From positions 124,001-188,000 of the forward strand of contig JBLWWJ010000003.1 of NCBI GenBank assembly GCA_048268005.1: 64,000 nucleotides of DNA, in the 5' to 3' direction. How positions within the stretch are numbered: position 1 is the first letter of the stretch; the number at the start of each line of letters is the position of its first letter. The notes beneath the pieces were generated by a model. The model had not been told where the DNA came from, made no database searches, and saw only the letters and a program-made list of their open reading frames with translations. Below are positions 1 to 8,691 of the stretch, piece after piece. A program made the translations under genes and the position numbers. Source of the DNA: Ancylomarina sp048268005. GTDB lineage: Bacteria > Bacteroidota > Bacteroidia > Bacteroidales > Marinifilaceae.

Positions 1-374
1 ATCTCCTAATGTTTCAAAACAAAAAAACCATTTGTTAACATTAACTTAACCTTGGCTTGAAGTTTAACTAATTTTAAATATTCATCTTTTCTGTTTTTCA
101 ATATCACAAAGTCAAACTATAACATTTATTACCAACAACTTACCAGTTTGTCAAAATAAATTCATTATCAAAAGGTCTTGTATTTTAAAGACTTTAAATT
201 TTTAAGATTCATTCACTATCGATAAGCCAGATAAGCTTTTGAAATAAAAATATTAAGTCGTAATTTCGCCTCTCAAGTGTTTGCTCATTTAATATGACTA
301 ATATCAAACTGACAACCAGTCATATAAACAAACACTAACATCATCAAGAGTAAGATTCAAAGATAGATTTAGGT
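1..374. other. Intergenic region upstream of the RND exporter gene
   Basis: This AT-rich stretch contains no convincing open reading frame on either strand. The only feature I can support is a Bacteroidota-type promoter at 238-268. No repeat, tRNA or hairpin terminator is evident. It is probably the leader of the exporter gene plus spacer from a gene to the left of the window. Confidence 0.6.
238..268 (+). promoter_or_regulatory. Promoter of the RND exporter (Bacteroidota -33/-7 type)
   Basis: TTTG at 238-241 is followed after 19 bases by TAATTTCG at 261-268, close to the Bacteroidota consensus TTTG-N19/20-TAnnTTTG with one change in the -7 box. It would give a leader of about 100 nt before the ATG at 375. 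The match is seen in sequence; activity is inferred. Confidence 0.5.
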
Positions 375-2810
375 ATGTGGAATAGAATTGCGGGAGTTAT
401 TCTCAGGAATAGAATATTATTATTGGTATTAGTTGGGCTTATTACAGTCTTCATGGGCTATAAAGCTCAGTTTGTAGAAATGTCCTATCACAACGCAGCT
501 CTCCTTCCCTCTGATGACATTGCTTCTATAGATTACGAAAACTTTCACAACACCTTTGGCCAAGAAGGTAACGTCATGTTTTTTGGAATTCAAGACAGTA
601 ATTTTTATCAACTAGATAAATTCAACGATTGGATTGCTTTAGGGAATGATTTAAAGAAATTAGATGGTATTGACGCTGTCGTTTCCATTGCACACACTTA
701 TAATATCACGAAGAATAAGGAAAAGAAACGATTTGAATTTGAATCCATATTCCCTGAAAAAGTAAACTCTCAAAAAGAGTTAGACAGTATTGCTGCTATT
801 GCTGAATCACTCCCTTTTTATAAGGGAAGTTTGGTCAATCATGACACAGACACTTATCTAATGGCCATCACGGTTAATGGGAAAGTGATCAATTCAAAGG
901 CCAGAGAACCTATGATTAAGAAGGTTCACAAAAGATCAGAAGAGTTTGCTCAAAAGCATAACCTTCAAATGCGATATTCAGGACTGCCTTATATTCGAGT
1001 TGTAGTCGCTCAGATGATTAAAAAGGAGATGAATATGTTTATTCTACTTTCTCTTTTGGTTACTGCGATTATCCTATTTATGTTTTTCCGCTCGTTTAAA
1101 GTGGTCTTCTTTTGTATGCTGGTTGTAGGATTGAGTGTTATCTGGGCCGTTGGTTCTATGGTTCTCTTTGAATACAAAATTACGCTATTGACTGCCATGC
1201 TCCCTCCTCTTCTGGTGGTTATAGGTATTCCAAATTCAGTCTTCCTGATCAACAAGTATCATGGTGAGTATATGCTTCATCGCAATAAAATTAAAGCCCT
1301 TCAACGCGTTGTAACCAAGATTGGTAATGCGACATTTTTAACGAACTTAACAACCGCATCGGGTTTTGCTACATTTATCATTACTTCAAGTCAAATTCTA
1401 AAGGAATTTGGGGTAGTTGCAGCCTTAAATATAATGGTGGTCTTCTTTTTATCACTGCTTTTAATTCCGATCATTTTCAGTTTCATTGCTCCACCAGACA
1501 ACAAAGCCACTCAACACCTTGAAAATAAATTTATTAACAAATTTGTAAAGGCTCTCGAAAAAATCGTCCTTAATAACCGTAAGGCCGTATATCTAATTAC
1601 AGCGTCTCTAATGCTTGTTGGTGTTATTGGTATCAGCAAAATTAAGAGTACCGGCTATATTGTAGATGACCTTCCTCATCACAATGTCATTTATCAGGAT
1701 TTAAAATTCTTCGAAAAGAATCTGGATGGAATTATGCCACTTGAAGTTGTGGTTGAAACCAAGAAAAAAGGTGGTGCACTTAAATTATCAACGCTTAAAC
1801 GTATTGAAAAATTAAATGATTCACTGAAACAATACCCTGATATTTCAGCTTCTCTATCATTGGTTGAAGGAGCTAAGTTTGCCCATCAATCCTATTATAA
1901 TGGGAAAGAGAAATATTATAAGATGCCCAGCGGCAATGTTAAAAACATCCTTCTTTCCTACCTTTCAAAAGCGGATGTAAAAGGCGAAGTGAGTATTTTT
2001 GACTCCTTTATGGATTCGACTCAAACTCAAACTCGAATGAGTTTTAGAATTAAAGATATTGGGACTACCAGAATGGAAGAAATGGAACAAATAGTTCTTG
2101 GTCATGTGGATCAAATATTCCCTAAAGAAAAATATAAAGTCACTGTAACAGGTTCGAGCATTGTCTTTTTTAAAGGGACTCAGTATTTGATTAAAAATCT
2201 ATTTTTAAGTTTAGCCTTAGCGGTTCTTCTTATCGCCACTTTTATGGCCTGGATGTTCTCTTCCAAAAGAATGGTTTTAGTGGCATTGATACCTAACCTG
2301 GTACCTCTGGTTATAACAGCCGCATTAATGGGCTATTTCGGCATTCCCATAAAGGCTTCAACCATATTAGTCTTTAGTATTGCCTTCGGAATCTCTGTAG
2401 ACGATACCATTCATTATTTAGCAAAGTACCGTCAGGAACTTAAAATCACGAAATGGAGTATTCGATCATCAGTTATATTAGCGCTTCGTGAAACAGGACA
2501 GAGTATGATGTACACATCTATCATTCTTTTCTTTGGTTTTGGAATTTTTGCTTTATCCGATTTTGGAGGAACAGTTTCTCTGGGTGTACTGGTATCAGTT
2601 ACACTGTTATCAGCAATGCTATCCAATCTAATCCTCTTACCATCATTACTACTGACTCTTGAACGCTTAATTACGAATAAGTCCTTTAAAGAACCTCTAC
2701 TGCAAATCTACAATGAGGAAGAAGATATTGATTTGGATGCTTTAAGAATTGCTGGCTCTGAAATCAAAAAGGAAGAAGTCGTCGTAAAAAAAGAAAGTGT
2801 CATAAAATAA
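375..2810 (+). CDS. RND superfamily (MMPL-type) exporter
   Basis: This is an 811-residue inner-membrane transporter of the RND/MMPL superfamily, expected to use the proton gradient to export a lipid or hydrophobic compound. It has the family's two-fold architecture: a membrane helix near the N-terminus (about 12-30), a large periplasmic loop, a helix bundle at about 215-370, then the same plan repeated with helices near 410-430 and 620-790. The Asp pair in the second bundle (SVDDTIHYLAKYR, D676/D677) sits where the proton-relay acidic residues of RND proteins lie. The C-terminal 40 residues are charged and cytoplasmic. No membrane-fusion protein or outer-membrane partner is adjacent, which fits MMPL/hopanoid-type exporters better than the AcrB drug pumps. 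It stands alone, with its own promoter and a strong terminator. The substrate cannot be told. Confidence 0.85.
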   Translation: MWNRIAGVILRNRILLLVLVGLITVFMGYKAQFVEMSYHNAALLPSDDIASIDYENFHNTFGQEGNVMFFGIQDSNFYQLDKFNDWIALGNDLKKLDGIDAVVSIAHTYNITKNKEKKRFEFESIFPEKVNSQKELDSIAAIAESLPFYKGSLVNHDTDTYLMAITVNGKVINSKAREPMIKKVHKRSEEFAQKHNLQMRYSGLPYIRVVVAQMIKKEMNMFILLSLLVTAIILFMFFRSFKVVFFCMLVVGLSVIWAVGSMVLFEYKITLLTAMLPPLLVVIGIPNSVFLINKYHGEYMLHRNKIKALQRVVTKIGNATFLTNLTTASGFATFIITSSQILKEFGVVAALNIMVVFFLSLLLIPIIFSFIAPPDNKATQHLENKFINKFVKALEKIVLNNRKAVYLITASLMLVGVIGISKIKSTGYIVDDLPHHNVIYQDLKFFEKNLDGIMPLEVVVETKKKGGALKLSTLKRIEKLNDSLKQYPDISASLSLVEGAKFAHQSYYNGKEKYYKMPSGNVKNILLSYLSKADVKGEVSIFDSFMDSTQTQTRMSFRIKDIGTTRMEEMEQIVLGHVDQIFPKEKYKVTVTGSSIVFFKGTQYLIKNLFLSLALAVLLIATFMAWMFSSKRMVLVALIPNLVPLVITAALMGYFGIPIKASTILVFSIAFGISVDDTIHYLAKYRQELKITKWSIRSSVILALRETGQSMMYTSIILFFGFGIFALSDFGGTVSLGVLVSVTLLSAMLSNLILLPSLLLTLERLITNKSFKEPLLQIYNEEEDIDLDALRIAGSEIKKEEVVVKKESVIK

Positions 2811-2820
2811 AAATTGACCA

Positions 2821-2868
2821 GAAAAACAAGAAACCCGATAGTAATTACTATCGGGTTTCTTGTTTTTC
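2821..2868 (+). terminator. Intrinsic terminator: 48-nt perfect palindrome
   Basis: A 24-base arm is followed directly by its perfect complement, 11 bases after the exporter stop codon. The outer part is T-rich on the 3' side, giving the U-tract. It ends the transcript of the exporter gene. Confidence 0.85.
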
Positions 2869-2991
2869 TGCGTTTTGCAAATCATGATATATCAGGCACA
2901 TGACAAATATCATACTCCTTATTTAAAATCTTTCTTAATTTAAACAGATTAAATAAGGATAATATTTCGAAACCAATAAACTCAAAATATC

Positions 2992-4524
2992 ATGACAGAT
3001 TTTGGAATAAAGGAAAGTCTTAAACGATTAGGTATCTCAGAAATCAATTCTGGTGTAACTACAGGAACTAAGTGGTTCGATTGTAAAGGCAATACAACAA
3101 GTTCTCATTCTCCAATTGACAATTCGGAGATCGCTAAAGTTGTAAATGCCGATATCAACGATTATGAAACGGTGTTGAATACAGCTCAGGATGCTTTTAA
3201 AGTTTGGCGTAAAATTCCAGCTCCTGCTCGAGGAGAAGTTGTTAGACAAATTGGGAATGCTCTTCGGGAGAATAAAGAAGACCTGGGAAAATTAGTCAGC
3301 CTCGAAATGGGTAAAATTTACCAGGAAGGTTTAGGCGAAGTTCAAGAGATGATTGATATTTGTGATTTTGCGGTTGGTCTTTCACGTCAGCTTTATGGTT
3401 TCACTATGCACTCTGAGCGTCCAGATCATAAAATGATGGATCAATACCATCCACTTGGAGTGGTCGGTGTTATTTCAGCCTTTAATTTCCCGGTAGCCGT
3501 TTGGGCATGGAATGCTATGATTGCTGCCGTTTGTGGTGATGTGGTTATTTGGAAACCAAGTTCAAAGGTGCCTCTTTGTGCACTGGCTTGTCAGAATATC
3601 ATTCAAAAAGTATTAAAAGATAACGACGTTCCAGAAGGTGTTTTCAACCTGGTGGTTGCTAAGTCATCTGTAATGGGAGATAATTTCATCGAAGATAAAC
3701 GTGTCCCTCTTATTTCTGTTACAGGTTCTACTGCAATTGGGAAACGTGTTGCTGAAAAGGTTGGCGCTCGTTTGGGAAGAACCATTGCCGAATTAGGTGG
3801 AAACAATGCCATTATAGTTGCACCAACGGCCGATTTAGATATTGCAATTCCAGGAATTGTATTCGGATCGGTTGGTACAGCAGGTCAGCGATGCACCTCT
3901 ACGCGTCGATTAATTATTCATGAAGACATTTACGATGATGTTAAGAATCGTCTATTGAGTGCTTATGCACAAGTTGAGAAAAAAATTGGCAACCCTCTTA
4001 ATCCAGATACCCTTGTTGGTCCGGTTATCGATAAAGATGCTGTTGAGGTTTATAATAATGCTATCGCAGAAGTTAAAAAAGCAGGGGGTAAAATCGTTTT
4101 TGGAGATAAAGTATTAGAAGGCAACTACGTTCTGCCAAGTTTCTGTGAGGTTGAAAATCACTGGCAAATTGTTCAGGATGAATCTTTCGTTCCTGTTTTA
4201 TACATCATGAAATATAAAACCCTTGATCAAGCTATAGAATTACACAATAATGTCCCTCAAGGTTTATCATCATCTATCTTTACTATGAATATGAGAGAAG
4301 CACAAACTTTCCTCTCAGCAGTAGGTAGCGATTGTGGTATTGCCAATGTGAATATTGGAACCTCTGGTGCTGAAATTGGTGGCGCCTTTGGTGGTGAAAA
4401 AGAAACTGGTGGTGGACGTGAGTCGGGATCAGATTCCTGGAAAACTTATATGCGTCGACAAACCAATACGATTAATTATGGTACTGATTTACCTTTAGCT
4501 CAAGGTATCAAGTTCGATCTTTAA
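2992..4524 (+). CDS. Aldehyde dehydrogenase, ALDH7 (antiquitin/AmaB) type
   Basis: A 510-residue NAD-dependent aldehyde dehydrogenase. Sequence and length match the ALDH7 subfamily, whose members oxidise alpha-aminoadipate semialdehyde (piperideine-6-carboxylate) in lysine degradation; some serve other semialdehydes. Visible motifs are the cofactor-loop segment VTGSTAIGK, the general base in AELGGNN (E267) and the nucleophile in GQRCTS (C301). The conserved glycine-rich C-terminal segment GGAFGGEKETGGGRESG is complete. It is a single gene bounded by terminators on both sides, with no lysine-degradation partner in the window, so the physiological substrate is inferred only from subfamily. Cytoplasmic, no signal peptide. 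Confidence 0.9.
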   Translation: MTDFGIKESLKRLGISEINSGVTTGTKWFDCKGNTTSSHSPIDNSEIAKVVNADINDYETVLNTAQDAFKVWRKIPAPARGEVVRQIGNALRENKEDLGKLVSLEMGKIYQEGLGEVQEMIDICDFAVGLSRQLYGFTMHSERPDHKMMDQYHPLGVVGVISAFNFPVAVWAWNAMIAAVCGDVVIWKPSSKVPLCALACQNIIQKVLKDNDVPEGVFNLVVAKSSVMGDNFIEDKRVPLISVTGSTAIGKRVAEKVGARLGRTIAELGGNNAIIVAPTADLDIAIPGIVFGSVGTAGQRCTSTRRLIIHEDIYDDVKNRLLSAYAQVEKKIGNPLNPDTLVGPVIDKDAVEVYNNAIAEVKKAGGKIVFGDKVLEGNYVLPSFCEVENHWQIVQDESFVPVLYIMKYKTLDQAIELHNNVPQGLSSSIFTMNMREAQTFLSAVGSDCGIANVNIGTSGAEIGGAFGGEKETGGGRESGSDSWKTYMRRQTNTINYGTDLPLAQGIKFDL

Positions 4525-4542
4525 AACTATTCTCTAATTAAT

Positions 4543-4574
4543 AAAGCTCCTATCTTTTAAAGGTAGGAGCTTTT
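4543..4574. terminator. Bidirectional terminator between ALDH and acid phosphatase
   Basis: The inverted repeat AAAGCTCCTATCTTT / AAAGGTAGGAGCTTT has one wobble pair and A/T runs on both sides. It lies between two convergent genes and can serve both. Confidence 0.75.
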
Positions 4575-4595
4575 CATTTTTAAATATAGTTTGTG

Positions 4596-5414
4596 CTAAT
4601 TAGCTAATTCTTTATAGCCGAATAAAGCTTCTTTTCGCATATCATTCTTTTGCTCAGGACTCAATCCTCTTTGTCCTTTGAAAGCAACTCTCTCCCATGA
4701 ACCGTACATCGGATTTGGCAAAATAATAAAACGCTTTCCAAAATCAGCCTTGTGAGCATCTACAGATTCAAAACCAAAATTCTGTTTTCTATCTTCGAAT
4801 AGTTCGTCAAAATCTCCAATATTATCGCCTGCCAAGATGAGAATATCATGTGTCTCTGAAACTTTGTTTCTACGAACAGTTTTAACACTGCTATCTGTTT
4901 TCAATAAAATATGAGCCTCATCAGCAAAAGGAAAACCAAGTGCCTTAAGGTTTTGAAGTGTTACTGCCGTTTCACTTACTGAACGATTAGAAATATAAAA
5001 GGTCTCTACTCCTTTTGACTCGGCAAATTTTAAAAATTCCAATGAACCAGGAGTCGCTTTAGCAGCAGCTTTACCCGTCCATTCATGCCAAAGATCTTTT
5101 GAATATGGCTTACCTGTTCTAACAGAATAGGCTTCAAAAGGGCTATTATCTAAAACTGTCTCATCAATATCAACAACAACAGCTTTAGGTTTATCATTTT
5201 TAGAATCAGCCAAATTTACTAGCAAAGAGTGTTTGGCAAAATTAAATGCCTGATAGTACAAAGCTCTGCATTCTGATGCTCGTTGATACCAAAGAGTCGA
5301 CATTGTTAAATAATCATTCTGCGTATTTTGGGATTGAGTTGAAGAAGTATTGGAATCATTACAAGAACCTAAGGCTAATGCAAAAACAAGAAAGGCATAA
5401 ATTTGCTTTTTCAT
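4596..5414 (-). CDS. Acid phosphatase lipoprotein, e(P4)/class C (DDDD) family
   Basis: A 272-residue lipoprotein of the HAD-superfamily class C acid phosphatases (5'-nucleotidase, lipoprotein e(P4) family). These dephosphorylate nucleotides and other phosphomonoesters at the cell surface or in the periplasm. The two Asp pairs of the DDDD signature are present: VDIDETVLDN (D82, D84) and GDNIGDFDELF (D197, D201). I start at the ATG at 5414 because it gives a lipoprotein signal peptide (hydrophobic core, then LGSC with Cys18); the longer reading frame to 5486 would place 24 extra residues before it. A -7-like TATCTTCG lies about 60 bases upstream (5471-5478). Roles in NAD or nucleotide salvage are known for the Haemophilus protein but not shown here. 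Confidence 0.9.
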   Translation of the reverse strand: MKKQIYAFLVFALALGSCNDSNTSSTQSQNTQNDYLTMSTLWYQRASECRALYYQAFNFAKHSLLVNLADSKNDKPKAVVVDIDETVLDNSPFEAYSVRTGKPYSKDLWHEWTGKAAAKATPGSLEFLKFAESKGVETFYISNRSVSETAVTLQNLKALGFPFADEAHILLKTDSSVKTVRRNKVSETHDILILAGDNIGDFDELFEDRKQNFGFESVDAHKADFGKRFIILPNPMYGSWERVAFKGQRGLSPEQKNDMRKEALFGYKELAN

Positions 5415-5583
5415 ATCAATTGAAATTTTATGTTTAAATTGGGATGAATTTACAAAATGGTACTGCATGGCGAAGATAAAAAACAAAAACTGACCAAAAT
5501 TGATGCCTGCAAATTAATTTCTAAAATTTATTTAATAAGCCTGTAACTTTTAAATGAGCTATTCGTTTTAGAGAAGAATACCT

Positions 5584-6069
5584 ATGAAACTAGAAGAGTA
5601 CAATATAAGCGTCGATCAACACTCTGATGGAGTATTTCGTTTTATCCTAAAAAACATAAAAGATGAGGATAAAGCGCGTGATATTGTACAAGATAGTTTC
5701 GAAAAACTTTGGCGAAATGTCGAGAACATCAATTTTCTGAAAGTCAAGTCGTATTTATATACAACTGCCTATCGCACTATGATTGATCTCATTAGGCGAG
5801 AAAAAAGAAAAGAAGATTTTGATCAGGTTGATGTCAGTGCCTATTCACATTCTGAACATTATACCGACTTGAAAGAAGTACTCGATCAGGCATTAGAGAG
5901 ATTATCTGACATTCAACGATCGGTAGTTTTGCTTCGAGATTACGAAGGCTACAACTATCAGGAAATTGCAGATATAACAGAACTAAGTGAATCGCAGGTT
6001 AAGGTTTATATTTATAGAGCCCGAAAAAAAATGAAGGAGTATATCGGCCATATGGAAAGTATCATTTAA
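5584..6069 (+). CDS. ECF-type RNA polymerase sigma factor
   Basis: A 161-residue sigma-70 family factor with only regions 2 and 4. Region 2 is seen as DIVQDSFEKLWRNV followed by a helix binding the -10 element. Region 4 is the helix-turn-helix around YNYQEIADITELSESQVKVYI, ending in the typical RARKKMKEYI tail. It is the first gene of a three-gene group with an anti-sigma-like membrane protein 41 bases downstream and an outer-membrane barrel protein after it, so it probably responds to an envelope signal passed on by the next gene. It resembles the second sigma factor of the window (44518-45066) in family only. Confidence 0.9.
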   Translation: MKLEEYNISVDQHSDGVFRFILKNIKDEDKARDIVQDSFEKLWRNVENINFLKVKSYLYTTAYRTMIDLIRREKRKEDFDQVDVSAYSHSEHYTDLKEVLDQALERLSDIQRSVVLLRDYEGYNYQEIADITELSESQVKVYIYRARKKMKEYIGHMESII

Positions 6070-6110
6070 ACAGAATTAAGACTCAAATAATAGAAGACAG
6101 GAAGTAAATC

Positions 6111-7187
6111 ATGACAATCATTACACGAAACAACTACGAAGAATTCTTTATCGATTATATCGAAGGAGAAATCAATGCCCAGGATAAGGTCGCATTGGAG
6201 TCGTTTCTTGTTCAAAATCCTGATTTGAAAGAAGAATTGGAAGAAATGATGGATCTTGATTTTAAATGTGAGTCTGATACAACTATAAAAGATTCCTTTA
6301 CACTGAAAGATATTCCTTTTGAAGCAAATTTCGATGATTTCTGTATTGCACAAATTGAAGGTGATTTAGATGCATATGAGTCGAATGCCTTTAAAAACTT
6401 TATTGATTCACATCCTGATAAAGAAAAAGATCTGGCACTTTATAACAAAACGAAACTTGAGCCTGATGTTTCCATTGTATTTAAGGATAAGAGAAATTTA
6501 AAACAGAAAAACAAAGCTATTATCTTCAGACAGTTTGTTTTTACTACTCTTGCAACAGCAGCCTCTATTGCCATTCTATTTAGTGTTTGGACAAGTGAAC
6601 TTGAGAATAATCCAACTGAATTAAAACACGAACGAGTTTCTCAAAATACGGGCATACAAATTACAACTCCCGATTCGATAAAAACACCTATCCAGAAAGA
6701 AATTAACACTGTAAAAAGTGAGACTGAAGACAAAAAGCCAGAAAAAACTAAGAAACCTTCAAAATCAAAGGTCAAAGTTCAAAACAAAAGGATTATAAAA
6801 ATCGATGTACTTCCTGTAAGAGCAGATGTTTCCACAAATAAACCTATAGATAAGATCGAAGTGAAGCAATTACTTGCCGAAAATAAAGTACTTCCAATCA
6901 GAAATGTGGATTTGCCGGACGTAAATGTTGAAATCATTGAAAAAACAAGCTCTGCGGAAATTCAAAACTCTGGATTGGCTATGCTTGGTCTATCATGGAA
7001 AGCAAGCAAGACAGAAGATGTAAAAGAAAAATCAACATTGCTTAAGATTGCTAGCTATGGCGTTAATCAAATTGGAAAACTTGCAGGGAAAAAGATTAAT
7101 CTTGAGAAAAAATATGATCCTAAAACGGACAAAACAAGAGTCGCATTCAATACTTTGGGCCTTGGTTTTTCAGCACCGGTTAAATAA
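6111..7187 (+). CDS. Putative membrane anti-sigma factor with duplicated N-terminal module
   Basis: A 358-residue protein of no family I can name. A single membrane helix at about 140-160 separates a cytoplasmic N-terminal part from a periplasmic C-terminal part. The N-terminal part holds two similar acidic helical segments: residues 8-49 (NYEEFFIDYIEGEINAQDKV) and 73-118 (NFDDFCIAQIEGDLDAYESN), both with the pattern [NY]x[DE][DE]F....IEG[ED][ILD]. Short helices of this kind at the N-terminus are typical of Bacteroidota anti-sigma factors that bind ECF sigma factors. The periplasmic half begins with a Lys/Pro/Glu-rich stretch (about 195-225) and lacks FecR motifs. The place right behind the sigma gene makes anti-sigma function likely, but it is inferred. 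Confidence 0.65.
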   Translation: MTIITRNNYEEFFIDYIEGEINAQDKVALESFLVQNPDLKEELEEMMDLDFKCESDTTIKDSFTLKDIPFEANFDDFCIAQIEGDLDAYESNAFKNFIDSHPDKEKDLALYNKTKLEPDVSIVFKDKRNLKQKNKAIIFRQFVFTTLATAASIAILFSVWTSELENNPTELKHERVSQNTGIQITTPDSIKTPIQKEINTVKSETEDKKPEKTKKPSKSKVKVQNKRIIKIDVLPVRADVSTNKPIDKIEVKQLLAENKVLPIRNVDLPDVNVEIIEKTSSAEIQNSGLAMLGLSWKASKTEDVKEKSTLLKIASYGVNQIGKLAGKKINLEKKYDPKTDKTRVAFNTLGLGFSAPVK

Positions 7188-7376
7188 TTTAAATATTCCT
7201 ACACTTACCTGTAACAAATCTTATCCCTATTCGTCTTATTATTGATTTTAAACTTTATAGAAGTATAAATTAAGATCTGATCAGATTACAATCAAATAAC
7301 TAAGACAAACATCAATTGATAAAAAGAGTCCCTTTTAGATCCTCTTTATTAAATAAACGAAAGAAATTTTAACGAT

Positions 7377-8456
7377 ATGAAACGATACCTACTTTTAACA
7401 TTATCATTGATTTTAGCATTGGGGAGTCAAGCACAGGTGGCAACAGACACTCTAAAAAATGACAGCCTTAAAAAGAAGAAAATTATTATTGAGGATAACT
7501 GGTCGAACAAAAAAAAGAAGCCGGTGAAAAAGCCGGAATACCGTGCTCCTAAATCTTATAAGAAAACGAAAAGTACTTTTTCGGACACAACTGAAGTAAA
7601 AGTTTTGAACAAGGATTTCCTTAAAGTTGTAGAAAATTCGAAAGGCACTAAGGTGTCCGTAAGAAACTTTGCTGATTTTGAAGATGATTCTGATACAACA
7701 AAAATTAGAATTGGACGTAAGCAGATTAATATTATTGACGGATGGCACGGTACTCGAATTAGAGTTGAGAAGGTACGTCAATGGGATGAGGAAACCCAAA
7801 GCTACAAGAAACCGAAATTTAGAGGTCACTGGTCGGGATTCGAGATGGGAATCAATGCTTTTGCCAATGAAGATTATTCAAATTACCCAGCCGGATTGGA
7901 TGATTTTATGGATTTAAATCTAGCGAAATCAACAGCCGTGAATCTAAATTTCCTACAGTACGATATTAGCTTACAAAAGAAAAAAACCAATATTGGTTTA
8001 GTAACAGGTATGGGTTTGGAGTGGAACAATTATCGTTTCGATCAGAAAATTACTTTAAAAGAAGGCGAAGATGGTATGATTTATCCAGATCCCATTGACC
8101 CTGATTGGAGTGTGAAAAAATCTAAATTAACTTCTCTCTACTTAACTGTTCCCTTATTAATGGAATTTCAAATCCCTGTGAAAAATGATCATAAGATTCA
8201 TATGTCTGCTGGTTTAGTTGGAGGTTTACGCTTAGGAACCCACACAAAGATTAAATACAAGAGAAAAGGGAACACGCATAAGGACAAAGATAGAGACGAT
8301 TACAATCTGCAAGCTTTCCGATACAGTGCACAAGTTCGCCTGGGCTATAGAGCAATCAATCTATTTGCAAGCTACGGTATGACTGATTTATTTAGAAAGA
8401 ATAAGGGACCAGAATTAACCCCATACACAATAGGTTTGACCCTGGTTCGTTTTTAA
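7377..8456 (+). CDS. Outer-membrane beta-barrel protein
   Basis: A 359-residue exported protein. It has a signal peptide (residues 1-19, ending SQA), a Lys-rich periplasmic segment (about 25-75), and from residue 145 on alternating hydrophobic/polar strands with aromatic ends that look like a small outer-membrane barrel (the porin-family/PorT-like type in Bacteroidota). The C-terminus ends in YTIGLTLVRF with a final Phe, as in barrel proteins. It follows the anti-sigma-like gene by 190 bases, with an independent leader. It may be a regulon member or the signal source for the sigma/anti-sigma pair. Specific function unknown. Confidence 0.65.
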   Translation: MKRYLLLTLSLILALGSQAQVATDTLKNDSLKKKKIIIEDNWSNKKKKPVKKPEYRAPKSYKKTKSTFSDTTEVKVLNKDFLKVVENSKGTKVSVRNFADFEDDSDTTKIRIGRKQINIIDGWHGTRIRVEKVRQWDEETQSYKKPKFRGHWSGFEMGINAFANEDYSNYPAGLDDFMDLNLAKSTAVNLNFLQYDISLQKKKTNIGLVTGMGLEWNNYRFDQKITLKEGEDGMIYPDPIDPDWSVKKSKLTSLYLTVPLLMEFQIPVKNDHKIHMSAGLVGGLRLGTHTKIKYKRKGNTHKDKDRDDYNLQAFRYSAQVRLGYRAINLFASYGMTDLFRKNKGPELTPYTIGLTLVRF

Positions 8457-8480
8457 TTAGAAATGCCCTTTTACATATTC

Positions 8481-8511
8481 AAGAGTGCTAAGCAAATTGC
8501 TTAGCACTCTT
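8481..8511 (+). terminator. Intrinsic terminator after the barrel protein
   Basis: A 15-bp perfect hairpin (AAGAGTGCTAAGCAA, one-base spacer, complement) is followed by TGTTTTTTTT. It closes the sigma/anti-sigma/barrel group. Confidence 0.9.
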
Positions 8512-8691
8512 TGTTTTTTTTGTGAATTACCATATTATACTGATGAACATCAAAATATGTCAGATTAATATTATATATTGCAATTTAAAATTTAACTTTT
8601 AGTTCTTTATCTTACTTAAACACAGCATCAATAACTTAACTGATCAAGAAAAAAGTTTGATTGAACTAATATAAAAGATGCATTCATATTT

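Noticed and set aside
7277..7288. Palindrome ATCTGATCAGAT as operator
   Set aside because: Twelve bases only, single copy, no recognised regulator; weak evidence.
7452..7829. 125-residue minus-strand frame
   Set aside because: Antisense to the barrel-protein gene; the plus strand has the signal peptide and barrel pattern.
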